Shown here in pieces: positions 49,600-60,279 of a stretch of DNA of 64,000 bases (the first letter of the stretch is position 1; each line of letters opens with the position of its first letter). The notes beneath the pieces were generated by a model. It was given only the letters and a program-made list of their open reading frames with translations, did not search any database and was not told where the DNA came from. The stretch is from Alteromonas sp. M12 (GTDB taxonomy: Bacteria > Pseudomonadota > Gammaproteobacteria > Enterobacterales > Alteromonadaceae): contig NZ_CP144164.1 in assembly GCF_037478005.1 (NCBI RefSeq), forward strand, positions 3,286,001 to 3,350,000, read 5' to 3'. Made by a program: the position numbers and the translations under genes.

Positions 49600-50547
49600 A
49601 TGCAGTCTAGTTTTTCAACACCTGATAGTTTTTGTGGTGAACTAAGTCACTTGGGAATAATTTCCGTTGAAGGTGAAGAGGCAGTGAGTTATCTGCAAGG
49701 AAAAGTCACTAACGACATGGAATCGTTAACTGAAGATCAGAGCCAACTTGGTTGTCACTGTGATTTCAAAGGTAAAACGTGGAATATTTTTCATGCCCTA
49801 AAAACGACTAATGGAGTCGATTTACTGTGTCACCGCGAAAGTATCCCAGCGTCCTTGGCAGAACTCAAAAAATACGGCGTATTTTCAAAGGTAGAGTTTA
49901 GCGACTCATCGAACCAATGGCATTATTTCGGTTTATCAGGTGCCCAGTCAGAACAGGCAATCGAAGCCCACTTTGGGGTGATCCCTGACAAACATTTGCA
50001 AGTTGTGTCCACACAACAAGGCAAAGTGATTCGATTTGATACGCCACACACTAGATATTTGGTTCTAGCGCACGATAAACTCGCGCAACAATTGACGCAA
50101 GAACTGACCACGTCAGAAATGGCAGAAAAGTATTGGGAAGCGGCAGATATACTCAGTGGTTTAGCAAATATTCAGGCTGCCACATCTGAACAATTCGTAC
50201 CTCAAATGATGAATTTGCAAGCTCTCCAGGCAATTAGTTTTGACAAAGGCTGTTACATGGGTCAAGAAGTCGTTGCGCGAACAAAGTATTTGGGAAAAAA
50301 CAAACGAGCAGCTTTTATCCTGAAGTCCGAGAATACCACTTCAGTACTTGCAGGCGACATTTTAGAGGCTAAAATGGGTGATAACTGGCGACGAAGTGGT
50401 ACAGTATTACGCAGTGCTTCATTAGAACATGGAACTTGTGTCTTAGCTATTTTGCCAAATGATACAACTGCAGAGCAAATATTCAGGGCTAAAGACACCC
50501 CTGAGCAATTATTTACATTACAGCCTTTGCCCTACAATCTTGATTAA
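49600..50547 (+). CDS. ygfZ: Folate-binding Fe-S protein YgfZ
   Basis: COG0354 protein that uses tetrahydrofolate to support Fe-S enzymes such as MiaB. The signature KGCYMGQEVVARTKYLGKNKRA has the conserved Cys218. 315 residues (E. coli 326). It is divergent from sdhE-ygfX. A link to the isc operon in the same window is functional, not positional. Confidence 0.95.
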   Translation: MQSSFSTPDSFCGELSHLGIISVEGEEAVSYLQGKVTNDMESLTEDQSQLGCHCDFKGKTWNIFHALKTTNGVDLLCHRESIPASLAELKKYGVFSKVEFSDSSNQWHYFGLSGAQSEQAIEAHFGVIPDKHLQVVSTQQGKVIRFDTPHTRYLVLAHDKLAQQLTQELTTSEMAEKYWEAADILSGLANIQAATSEQFVPQMMNLQALQAISFDKGCYMGQEVVARTKYLGKNKRAAFILKSENTTSVLAGDILEAKMGDNWRRSGTVLRSASLEHGTCVLAILPNDTTAEQIFRAKDTPEQLFTLQPLPYNLD

Positions 50548-50591
50548 ATTATCGGGTTTTACCGATCTAACAATATAGAGAATAACGTTAT

Positions 50592-51077
50592 ATGCTAATT
50601 TCAGAAAACGCCATTGTTACAATGCACTTTACCGTAAAAACCCAAGATGGTACCCAAATTGATTCATCGCGAGACGGAGAACCAATGGTTTATATGCAAG
50701 GTAGCCAATATCTTATCAAAGGGTTAGAAGACGCGTTAGAAGGCCGTCAACCAGGCGATAAATTTGCTCTAGATGTTGCCCCAGAGCTAGCATATGGCGA
50801 GCGTCATGACGAGCTAGTACAATTAGTACCTAAAACCATGTTTGACGGCATGGAAGTAGAAGTGGGTATGACCTTTAGGGCAACGACTGACGATGGAGAA
50901 CAGTCTGTGATGGTGATTGATGAGACCGATGACGAAGTTGTTATTGATGGTAATCACCCTCTTGCTGGCGTTTCCCTCAATTTCGATGTGGAAATTTTAG
51001 AAGTAAGAGAAGCAACAGATGACGAAATTGCCCATGGACATCCGCACACCGAAGGTGGCTGTGGACATCACCACTAG
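50592..51077 (+). CDS. slyD: FKBP-type peptidyl-prolyl isomerase, SlyD-like
   Basis: An SlyD-type isomerase and chaperone of 161 residues. The FKBP part has VTMHFTVKTQDGTQIDSS and the insert-in-flap region RHDELVQLVPKTMFDGMEV typical of SlyD. A C-terminal metal-binding tail (HGHPHTEGGCGHHH) has six His and one Cys, shorter than in E. coli SlyD. It lies 44 bases after ygfZ. It could be the second FKBP of the SlpA/SlyD group. Confidence 0.88.
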   Translation: MLISENAIVTMHFTVKTQDGTQIDSSRDGEPMVYMQGSQYLIKGLEDALEGRQPGDKFALDVAPELAYGERHDELVQLVPKTMFDGMEVEVGMTFRATTDDGEQSVMVIDETDDEVVIDGNHPLAGVSLNFDVEILEVREATDDEIAHGHPHTEGGCGHHH

Positions 51078-51103
51078 TCATTTTCTGCGAAGTTAAATTA
51101 AGT

Positions 51104-51129
51104 GAAAATCAACTTTGTGGTTGGTTTTC
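51104..51129. terminator. Hairpin between convergent slyD-like gene and glnB
   Basis: GAAAATCAAC and GTTGGTTTTC pair over 10 bases with one G-U, around a 6-base loop, in the 65-base gap between convergent genes. Confidence 0.5.
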
Positions 51130-51142
51130 CTTATCATCTTAT

Positions 51143-51490
<348 letters not shown>

Positions 51491-51685
51491 TTAGGATTCT
51501 GCAATAAGCAAACATGCTTGAAGGCAGGTGTATTGACAAGATTGCCAACACACCTAAATTTACATTTAATTTACATCAGGTTAATAAAATATGCCAACGG
51601 CATTTATGCAGGTCGAAATAAAACACTACCGTTTTTGAAAAACCAGTGCGGTTAAAGCTACACCGAGGAAACTAACATCTGGTGA

Positions 51686-52516
51686 TTAATCATAAATAGT
51701 GGGAATAGGTACCCTTTTATGCTGGGTCTTAGTAAATATTTCTATTAGTTTTAGCTCCACATCTTCGGAAACCTCTTTGCCTTCTAAGAAGTCGTCAATT
51801 TGATCGTAAGTCATGCCTAAAGCCTGCTCATCTGCTTTTTGCGGTGCTAAGGTTTCAAGATCTGCAGTGGGTGCCTTATGTACAATCTTATCGGGTGCGC
51901 CTAGAAACGCAGCGATTTGTCTGACTTGGCGTTTGTTTAAACCAAATAGAGGAACTAAATCACAGGCTCCATCACCATACTTGGTGTAAAAACCAGTAAT
52001 GTTTTCTGCAGAATGATCAGTGCCAAGCACTAGACCATCCATCATCCCAGCTATCTCATACTGCACGATCATGCGTGAACGCGCTTTAACATTTCCTTTT
52101 ACAAAATCTTGTTTATGAGGATTATCAGGAAGCAGCCCAGCTTTGGCTAACGAACCACAGGTTTGTTCGTGAAGCGCATCTGCACCAGGTTGAATATTCA
52201 CACTGACAGCATGGCTTGGCTGAATAAAATCAATACTGATTTGCGCATCTTCTTCGTCGGCTTGAACACTGTATGGGAGGCGCACTGCGACAAACTGATA
52301 TCCACCATTAGATTGTTTATTCAATCCATCAACAGCTAATTGAGCTAAACGCCCTAACGTACAAGAATCAATCCCTCCACTAATCCCCAACACTAACGTT
52401 TTCATTCCAGAAAGCGTGAGTTGGTTCTGAATAAATGCGACTCGCTTCTCAATTTCTTTTTGAGGATCTATTTCAGGAAGTACGTGCATTTCTTCTAAAA
52501 TGGCTTTTTTGTGCAT
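51686..52516 (-). CDS. nadE: NH3-dependent NAD+ synthetase
   Basis: Last step of NAD synthesis, using ammonia. The PP-loop [10 protein letters not shown] is at residues 43-52, followed by [29 protein letters not shown] and HKAPTADLE. 276 residues with the ATG at 52516 (E. coli 275). The frame from 52561 adds 15 residues without a better site. NadB of the same pathway is about 4 kb away. Confidence 0.97.
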   Translation of the reverse strand: MHKKAILEEMHVLPEIDPQKEIEKRVAFIQNQLTLSGMKTLVLGISGGIDSCTLGRLAQLAVDGLNKQSNGGYQFVAVRLPYSVQADEEDAQISIDFIQPSHAVSVNIQPGADALHEQTCGSLAKAGLLPDNPHKQDFVKGNVKARSRMIVQYEIAGMMDGLVLGTDHSAENITGFYTKYGDGACDLVPLFGLNKRQVRQIAAFLGAPDKIVHKAPTADLETLAPQKADEQALGMTYDQIDDFLEGKEVSEDVELKLIEIFTKTQHKRVPIPTIYD

Positions 52517-52774
52517 CTCAGTTCTCGTTTTTAAGGTTATTAGGCTGGATATGACGTTCAATTAGCGAACGCTTAAACATAATGAGGCTATAGATTTTGA
52601 ATCTAATTTTTAATGCCTTTTTACAAATTAATTTTCTCAGATACTTTGATGTGTAATTGTATACCTAAAATAAGTTTAAATAAGTTATTGTATTCTCCAA
52701 TAACTAAATTTTTTAATTCAGTAAATAAGCAAATAACATTTGGAGTATCTTTGAAAAGCGCAAACATCTCGTTG

Positions 52775-53326
52775 ATGTCCAATACTTTACAAAAAGGCGT
52801 CACGCTTGTCGAATTAATGATAGGTTTGGCCATCGTTGCCATTGTTTTAACTATTGCTGTTCCTGCCGCCCAAGGCATCATTATCAAAAGCCGTATAGTA
52901 TCAGAAGTCAATGAAATCAGCGGTGTTATTCAATTTGCGCGAGCTAACGCTGTGGATGAACAGCTTGCCACTATTATATGTCCCACCTCTGACTTTTCAA
53001 CCTGTTCAAATAATTGGAATCAGGTAAAAATGGTGTTTGGTGATGAAGATGGCAATGGCTCAAGAGGTGATGACGAAGATATCTTGGTGGCGACTTCGCT
53101 GATATCAAACAACAATTATGTAACCGGCCCTGCTCAAGCGATTCTATTCAATCCTAATGGATCCGCGAACGCCTTAGCAACTATTCTTATTTGTCACAAT
53201 AGTAAGGAGGCTACCTATGCCAGACAGCTTACAGTTACTCCTCAAGGCAGAGTGAAAATGAGTCAAGATGCAGATAAAAATGGCGTGCATGAAAGCATTA
53301 GCGGCGGAGCATTAAGTTGTAGCTAA
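52775..53326 (+). CDS. FimT/GspH-type pseudopilin
   Basis: Type IV minor pilin-like protein. After a short leader the prepilin cleavage site KG|VTLVELMIG has Glu at +5, followed by a hydrophobic helix (IGLAIVAIVLTIAVPAA). The remainder has GspH-like features (DEDGNGSRGDDEDI) and a Cys pair near the C-terminus. I used the ATG at 52775. A TTG at 52751 with TGGAG 5 bases before it is also possible. It stands alone, with no other pilin or secretin genes adjacent. 183 residues. Confidence 0.85.
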   Translation: MSNTLQKGVTLVELMIGLAIVAIVLTIAVPAAQGIIIKSRIVSEVNEISGVIQFARANAVDEQLATIICPTSDFSTCSNNWNQVKMVFGDEDGNGSRGDDEDILVATSLISNNNYVTGPAQAILFNPNGSANALATILICHNSKEATYARQLTVTPQGRVKMSQDADKNGVHESISGGALSCS

Positions 53327-53360
53327 TGATAGTTAGCCAACATAATTAAAACTCAACTCA

Positions 53361-53618
53361 CTATTCGATTTTGCTGATGGCTTTCAGTTTTTTTTCAAAT
53401 TGCTCTAAATGTTCGGCTTTCTCATAATCAAAGTGATATTGGTTATGAAAACCGAAACGCAAACTGACCAATGCGTCCTCCAGATAAACCGTGTAACCAT
53501 CATGGTCAGTGTAGGCTTTGACCCCTTGAAAAAGGTAGCCATCTTTTACAGCTTCGCCTTTGTCACGAATTTTTTCGAACACATTTAAAATAAAACGGCT
53601 GTCTAATTCATTTTTCAC
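53361..53618 (-). CDS. Small DUF3081-like hypothetical protein
   Basis: About 85 residues, soluble, no signal or membrane segment. It reads MKNELDSRFILNVFEKIRDKG... with DGYTVYLEDALVSLRFGFHNQYHFDY, which I associate with the DUF3081 family of marine gammaproteobacteria. The GTG at 53618 was chosen because GGAGG lies 5 bases upstream. A further in-frame GTG at 53630 has no such site. The function is unknown. It is convergent with the pseudopilin gene. Confidence 0.6.
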   Translation of the reverse strand: MKNELDSRFILNVFEKIRDKGEAVKDGYLFQGVKAYTDHDGYTVYLEDALVSLRFGFHNQYHFDYEKAEHLEQFEKKLKAISKIE

Positions 53619-53693
53619 ATAAGCCTCCACAATCTGCTAGCACGAGTAAATCAGCGTTAAGTCGCAACAACACTATGTTAAATTGAGTTAAGG

Positions 53694-54311
53694 TTATCTG
53701 AAATTGTAACGTAAGCCGATGTAAGCCCCGTTTTGTTCAAAACCTTGTTCTCCACGGATATGTTCAACTTCGGTACGAAGTAACAGATTAACCCCGAGAT
53801 AGAAATCGAAGCCAATTCCAATCTGTCCGGCCGCTACGCCCTCATCAAATTCACATAAGTTGTAACTTTCGCCTGTACCAATAGTAAATGGGGTTGCCGT
53901 ACCAAATTCACAACCCTCCCCTTCGGTAAGGGTTTGGCCTTCAATATCAACGTTCAATATTCCTAACCGATAAAACAGTTCACCATAATTGCTACTGGCT
54001 TTTCCTAAAACTGAAATCCCTAAAGCATCAGCGTTAAGCCCAAAGTCAGCTGCATTTACGCCTTCAACTGTCGTGGGTAATTGTTCAATCATTGATTGTT
54101 TGGAAAGCTGATGATAGCCAAATTCTGCATACCATTTTTCAGCGAATTGGTAGCCCACCGCTAATTTATAACTAGTAGTGTTAGCGCTAGTTGATGCTAA
54201 ATTGGCTTTGGCGTAGCCCAGAGTCGTTACACCATACATATTGTCTGTAGCAACAGCATGACCGCTCATAATTAATGAAGTGGCAATAAAAAGACAACGA
54301 GAGTGTTTCAC
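53694..54311 (-). CDS. Outer-membrane beta-barrel protein
   Basis: About 205 residues. A signal peptide (VKHSRCLFIATSLIMSGHAVA) is followed by alternating strands typical of small OmpA/OmpX-like barrels (TSYKLAVGYQFAEKWYAEFGYHQLS) and a C-terminal strand ending GAYIGLRYNFR with terminal aromatic-x-Arg. The GTG at 54311 has AAGGA 6 bases upstream and gives a clean signal peptide, so it was preferred to a start at 54341. The specific family is not recognised. It probably acts as a porin-like or adhesin-like surface protein. Confidence 0.7.
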   Translation of the reverse strand: MKHSRCLFIATSLIMSGHAVATDNMYGVTTLGYAKANLASTSANTTSYKLAVGYQFAEKWYAEFGYHQLSKQSMIEQLPTTVEGVNAADFGLNADALGISVLGKASSNYGELFYRLGILNVDIEGQTLTEGEGCEFGTATPFTIGTGESYNLCEFDEGVAAGQIGIGFDFYLGVNLLLRTEVEHIRGEQGFEQNGAYIGLRYNFR

Positions 54312-54659
54312 ACATAATCCTTCAAATTGAGCTAAAAACACAGCAATATTGTATGTCTATATTTAGCTGGAGTGGGAAAAAATCTAAACTAATTTTAAAC
54401 CTCATATTAACCCAATTTTTCGAGGATGTGCTTATTTTTTCAAGCAAAATTAAAATCAATCAGAGTTTTAAAGCGACAAATAAATAAAGTAAAATTGGTA
54501 TTTACTTACTGTATATTCTTATTCGGCAGATGTTTAACTGCTGCAAATATTAAGTGAAACTAAACAATCATTTGTAATTTCACTAAAGTAATTAAACTAA
54601 ATCTTGTTTGGTAAATTAACAGCGCATTTGCGCTTACACCGCAAGCATAGTTTAATTGG
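54312..54659. other. AT-rich intergenic region
   Basis: About 348 bases between divergent genes (outer-membrane protein and lipoprotein). Very AT-rich, with no ORF or hairpin that stands out. It should contain promoters for both sides. Confidence 0.4.
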
Positions 54660-55091
54660 ATGTTAATTGACTGGTCCATTCTATTGAAAATACACATAAA
54701 TCCAATAAAAGGCTTGGTTATTATTGTTTGTATTTATTTATCCGGCTGTGCTTCAAATAAAGATTCTCAGTTGCACATTCGACATGTATTTGACAAACAA
54801 ATAACCCCTTCGAGTGCAGGATTCGAATTTGTTATGACTTGGTTCTTGCCGCCAGCGGAGCTTTTTGGCAGCCAACAAAATAGCGTGTTTGCGAATATGG
54901 GTTTGCGATCGCGGAATTCACAAGTACCGCGACTTTCCCTAGATAACGAAACGCGACTAAGATTAGAAGACATTGCAATCCAGCGATTGGAAAACGAACT
55001 TGAATCTAATCGAATGTGCCCACATGGATATAAAATTGACCAAATCAAATGGCTCGAACGCTCTATTGGGTTTATTGGTAAGTGCCAATAA
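54660..55091 (+). CDS. Hypothetical lipoprotein
   Basis: A 143-residue protein with an N-terminal hydrophobic signal and lipobox (VIIVCIYLSGCASN). The mature part has an RLRLEDIAIQRLENELESNRMC region and a C-terminal GFIGKC, with no family I recognise. It lies 39 bases before adhC on the same strand, but a functional link to formaldehyde metabolism is not evident. No good ribosome binding site is visible for the ATG at 54660. Confidence 0.65.
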   Translation: MLIDWSILLKIHINPIKGLVIIVCIYLSGCASNKDSQLHIRHVFDKQITPSSAGFEFVMTWFLPPAELFGSQQNSVFANMGLRSRNSQVPRLSLDNETRLRLEDIAIQRLENELESNRMCPHGYKIDQIKWLERSIGFIGKCQ

Positions 55092-56248
<1,157 letters not shown>

Positions 56249-56249
<1 letters not shown>

Positions 56250-57103
56250 TGTCAGTTTTGGAACTAACCTCTTCAATTAAATCATTCGGTGGTCAACAGC
56301 AGCGTTTTAAGCACCAATCGAGCGTGCTGGATTGCGAAATGAACTTGAGTGTTTATGTGCCCCCACAAGCTGAACAAAACAAGCCCTTACCGGTAATTTA
56401 TTGGTTAAGTGGGCTTACCTGTACCGACGAGAACTTCGTAACTAAAGCTGGTGCGGCGCGAGTAGCGGCTGAACTGGGGTTGATTATTGTATCTCCCGAT
56501 ACTAGCCCTAGAGGCGATGAGGTTGCGGATGATGAAGGCTATGATTTAGGTAAAGGGGCTGGTTTTTATTTAAACGCTACCCAGGCACCGTGGAATGCTC
56601 ATTATCATATGTATGATTACATTGTGGATGAGTTGCCCAAATTAATTAATCAAACCTTTAATTGCATGCCAAAAGTAGCATTAGCAGGACACTCTATGGG
56701 TGGCCACGGTGCGCTCACTTTGGGTCTATCTAACATGCAAAAATACACCTCTATTTCTGCATTTTCGCCAATTGTAAATCCATTGAATTGCCCTTGGGGT
56801 GAAAAAGCGTTCCGCGCTTATTTAGGGGATGATATTAGTGCATGGGAACAGTACGACGCGTGTACATTGCTGCAGCAACAAGGTCAATTTTTGCAACTGC
56901 CAATATTAATTGATCAGGGTTTAGATGATAACTTTTATGAGAGTCAGAAATTAACCAAGCCGTTTGACGAACTAGCTAAAAAAATGCACTACCCAGCCAC
57001 GGTCAATTACCATCCAGGTTATGACCACAGCTACTTTTTCATCGCTAGTTTTATTGAAGATCATCTGCGTTTCCATCACAAATTTTTGACCGCAGTAGAG
57101 TAG
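56249..57103 (+). CDS. fghA: S-formylglutathione hydrolase
   Basis: Hydrolyses S-formylglutathione to formate and glutathione, completing formaldehyde detoxification with AdhC. An alpha/beta hydrolase with nucleophile S149 in AGHSMGGHGAL, Asp near residue 227 (DQGLDDNF) and His near 260 (HPGYDHSYFF). The YWLSGLTCTDENFV oxyanion-hole motif is also conserved. 284 residues. The start overlaps the adhC stop by one base. No frmR-type regulator is adjacent. Confidence 0.97.
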
Positions 57104-57148
57104 CGAAAACGAATTATGTTGAACATCTACACACGCACTTAATAAATC

Positions 57149-57177
57149 AAAAAGCCCCTGTTTAACAGGGGCTTTTT
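57149..57177. terminator. Bidirectional terminator after fghA
   Basis: AAAAAGCCCCTG, 5-base loop, CAGGGGCTTTTT: 12-bp perfect stem between convergent fghA and the PQQ dehydrogenase gene. Confidence 0.9.
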
Positions 57178-57216
57178 ATTCTCACCTATGCCCATACTAT
57201 GACGGGTCAATTACAC

Positions 57217-59340
57217 TTAATGTTGATGGTGCTGATCAGGTAAAGACTCTAAGTAGGTCACCAAATGATCGATTTCTTTAGGCTTCAAAAATCCGCCCCA
57301 AGGTGGCATTAATGGACTTTTTCCTACCGCAGCGCCGCCTTCCACAATTATCGATTTTATAGCTGTAGTATCCGTATTGTGGTGATATAAAGGCGAAGTG
57401 AAATCGGGCATTGGAACACCTAACAAGGCTGCATCAGGCCCTTTACCATCGCCTTTGACACCGTGACAGCGAGCACAGTTAACCGCAAACAATCCGGCGG
57501 TCGCATTTTGATCATATCCTTCTGGCGTATTATCAACTTCTTCTCTAAAAACGTTGGCTTGATCTGCATGAACCAGTTGCAATACTTCACCACTTGGCTC
57601 GGATGCGGCTCCTAATGTTGTGACTAAAATCTCTCCGCCACTTAGCTGCACCACCGAGCTTATTCCGCGTTGCGCATATTGATTTGCCCTAGCAATCAAT
57701 TCAACACTTTCTACTTGCGGTTTATCTGAATCCATCACAAATACTTTCGCCGAATAATTATCCGCAAAAACATATTTGTCTTTCAATTTTGGGTACATAT
57801 CAGAACGATTTACAATTCCGCCAATAACGGCTCTGTCATAAGCGTTGTGCTCGTATGTATAAACTGGGCCTTGTTGTGGGATATCGAGTGTTTCCCAAGC
57901 TTTAACGCCACTTTCACTGCGCCCTTCAATTACCGGGAATTGATAATGTTTACCGGCTTCAATTTTGTTTACTTCTTCCCAAATAGTTGAACCTACATCA
58001 CCTAGCCAAAGGTCATTTGTCAGCGGGTCGAACTTGAACCGAAACGGATTACGTAGGCCTAACGCATAATATTCGTTACGTATGTTGTCATTATCCCAAA
58101 ACGGATTATCTTTAGGAATATAGTAATTCTGAACTGTCCCATATTGCATAGGTGCATCAATTGGATTGCTCTTTTCAGGATCCATGTCAACATCAATACG
58201 TAAAATACCAGAGCGCAGCACTTCAGAGGATGTGGTCGCTTCGGGCGGATGTACACCTTCACCTAAACCAATATACAGAAATCCATCTGCGCCAAATTCC
58301 ATAGCGCCACCATTGTGGAAGCCTGAATCGTTTCGAATCAAATCGAATAAAATAGTTTCCGAAGCAGTATTCATCTGGGCATCTTGCGAGGTGATTTCGA
58401 AACGAGAAATACGATTATGTTGTATATTCTCCTCCCGAGTGTCGGTGTAATAAAGATAAATGAATGGTTTAGGCGCAGTTGAATCGGCAAATTTTGGGTG
58501 AAAATCAAAGCCAATCGCACCATTTTCCATTTCTACTTCACCCATGAATTCTGAAACATCAACAACTATCTGCGCGTCATCTCCATCGGCATTGGCTATT
58601 TTTTTGATTTTTCCGCCTCTTTCTAACACGTAAACAGTACCGTCATTTTCCGGACCTTCACGTACCAACACAGGTTGTGCAAATTTGAGCTTAGGTAAGT
58701 AATTTTTGAATCCCCAATCAGATGTCTCCACTGGGTTAAACCAAATACGGACTTGAGTAATAGCATTGGCAATATCGCGATCGGATGTAAACGCTTTGCC
58801 CATTCCCAGTGGAACGAGGAAGTAAATCAATGCCAATATACCAGTTACGCTAAAAACACGCCTAAATGTGGCCGCAATACCACTTCCTAAGCTGCCTAAA
58901 ATTGAACCACTAAACAACAAGCTCTGCATCACTACGAATGCCAGTAGATAAAACAGCGTTGCGAACAAGCCAATAGCTGCGATTAACTGCGGATCATAAT
59001 TGATTGTTGTCGCGAGGAACAAATACAGCGACGCTGTTGTGTAAGCATATAAAAACCAGATGTACTCATTTGCGAAACGTTTAGCGCTTGAAAAAGCACT
59101 ACTACCATTACGCCAAAATGCTAGACCAATTTGGATTGCATAGGTAATCACAAAAATCTTTACAATTTGCAGCATATCAGCGTGACTCACGTATACATCG
59201 GGGAGATGTAATATGCTATCTGGAATAATCTCAAAAGTTTTGGTAAAGCTAAAACTTAGAGATACTGTGAGAGCAATTAAAATAAGCTGTATAAGTGTGC
59301 TTAAAATAAAATATTGACGACTAGTGTTTGACACATTCAA
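57217..59340 (-). CDS. Membrane-anchored PQQ-dependent sugar dehydrogenase with C-terminal cytochrome c
   Basis: A 707-residue three-part protein. Residues 1-185 hold about five transmembrane helices (ILSTLIQLILIALTVSL near 13-30 and others to 185). Residues about 205-590 are a soluble aldose sugar dehydrogenase propeller with QPVLVREGPENDGTVYVLERGGKI and LGLRNPFRFKFDP. Residues about 605-705 are a class I cytochrome c with C622-x2-C625-H626 (NCARCHG) and axial Met678 (SPLMPPWGG). It should oxidise a sugar or alcohol in the periplasm and pass electrons to the cytochrome. The exact substrate is unknown. Such triple fusions are less usual than the free enzyme. Confidence 0.88.
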   Translation of the reverse strand: MNVSNTSRQYFILSTLIQLILIALTVSLSFSFTKTFEIIPDSILHLPDVYVSHADMLQIVKIFVITYAIQIGLAFWRNGSSAFSSAKRFANEYIWFLYAYTTASLYLFLATTINYDPQLIAAIGLFATLFYLLAFVVMQSLLFSGSILGSLGSGIAATFRRVFSVTGILALIYFLVPLGMGKAFTSDRDIANAITQVRIWFNPVETSDWGFKNYLPKLKFAQPVLVREGPENDGTVYVLERGGKIKKIANADGDDAQIVVDVSEFMGEVEMENGAIGFDFHPKFADSTAPKPFIYLYYTDTREENIQHNRISRFEITSQDAQMNTASETILFDLIRNDSGFHNGGAMEFGADGFLYIGLGEGVHPPEATTSSEVLRSGILRIDVDMDPEKSNPIDAPMQYGTVQNYYIPKDNPFWDNDNIRNEYYALGLRNPFRFKFDPLTNDLWLGDVGSTIWEEVNKIEAGKHYQFPVIEGRSESGVKAWETLDIPQQGPVYTYEHNAYDRAVIGGIVNRSDMYPKLKDKYVFADNYSAKVFVMDSDKPQVESVELIARANQYAQRGISSVVQLSGGEILVTTLGAASEPSGEVLQLVHADQANVFREEVDNTPEGYDQNATAGLFAVNCARCHGVKGDGKGPDAALLGVPMPDFTSPLYHHNTDTTAIKSIIVEGGAAVGKSPLMPPWGGFLKPKEIDHLVTYLESLPDQHHQH

Positions 59341-59427
59341 TCCTATAAAATTTATAAACCTAACAGTTTTTAGAAGTAGGTTCTAACTGCGCACCTTTAA
59401 TTTAACTATATTAAAAGCGCCCTTCGA

Positions 59428-60279
59428 CTAAACACAAGAAAATTCGTTTTTTTCAACAAATTCAACGGTGTAATTTTCGACTTGTTGTTTAAACTCTTTA
59501 CTTGAAAAAGTATGATCGGCTTTTGAGATACGATGAACAGTGGTATCACTGCCGTTTAATTTTTTCCATGCCTTATTATTAAGCGTCTGTTGTTCAAACT
59601 CTTTTGCTGTCAAATCAACCCCACTCAATACTAAACAAACTTTACCTGTAAATGTTTGTAGGCCCTTTTGCATTTGAGCTTGATAACTTTGTTGTTGATT
59701 ATCTTGACTCGAAACACTGTCGCTAACAAAACCTTTTGCATCTCCAAGACTGCTAGCCACATTCACTTTTCCACGAATCAGTTTCAACCAAAACTCTTTT
59801 GAAAGTAACCTTTGTACATAATAATATTTCAACATTGTTTTGCCCATTGCAGCGTCACTTCTTAACCATGGGTTTAGCAAAAACAAGCCTTTAATACGGC
59901 TGTCTTGTGGCGCATAAATCATCGCAGCCGATGCTGCATCACAGAGTCCCCAAATCACAATAGATTCTATACCAAGCTGAGCACACATATGATCACATGC
60001 AGCTTTAATATCTTCGTTAATCTCATCAAAAGACTTTTTATCACCTTCACTGTCGCCCATTCCAGTGTAGTCAAATCTCAACGAAGCAATGTTTGCTTTG
60101 GCTAACGCCCGGGAAAGTTGCACAAATTGTCGATGACTGCCAACACGATACTGAGGGCCTCCGACGACTATAAGTACTGCGGTTTTCAAAGGGGTAGAAG
60201 GCTTATGCAAAATCCCCATTAATTGAACTTCACCACTATTAATAACCACAGCTGACTCAATACTATCAGGCGTCATCAT
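59428..60279 (-). CDS. Exosortase system-associated hydrolase 1
   Basis: An alpha/beta hydrolase of 283 residues of the type found beside exosortases (TIGR03100 group, by recollection of its features). It has VGGPQYRVGSHRQF near the oxyanion hole and RFDYTGMGDSEG. The nucleophile elbow reads WGLCDAAS, with Cys where Ser is expected. His is in KADHTFSS near the C-terminus. The ATG at 60279 overlaps the hydrolase 2 stop (ATGA), with AGGGAGA just upstream. Its role is likely in exopolysaccharide or PEP-CTERM surface processing, but the substrate is unknown. Confidence 0.85.
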   Translation of the reverse strand: MMTPDSIESAVVINSGEVQLMGILHKPSTPLKTAVLIVVGGPQYRVGSHRQFVQLSRALAKANIASLRFDYTGMGDSEGDKKSFDEINEDIKAACDHMCAQLGIESIVIWGLCDAASAAMIYAPQDSRIKGLFLLNPWLRSDAAMGKTMLKYYYVQRLLSKEFWLKLIRGKVNVASSLGDAKGFVSDSVSSQDNQQQSYQAQMQKGLQTFTGKVCLVLSGVDLTAKEFEQQTLNNKAWKKLNGSDTTVHRISKADHTFSSKEFKQQVENYTVEFVEKNEFSCV

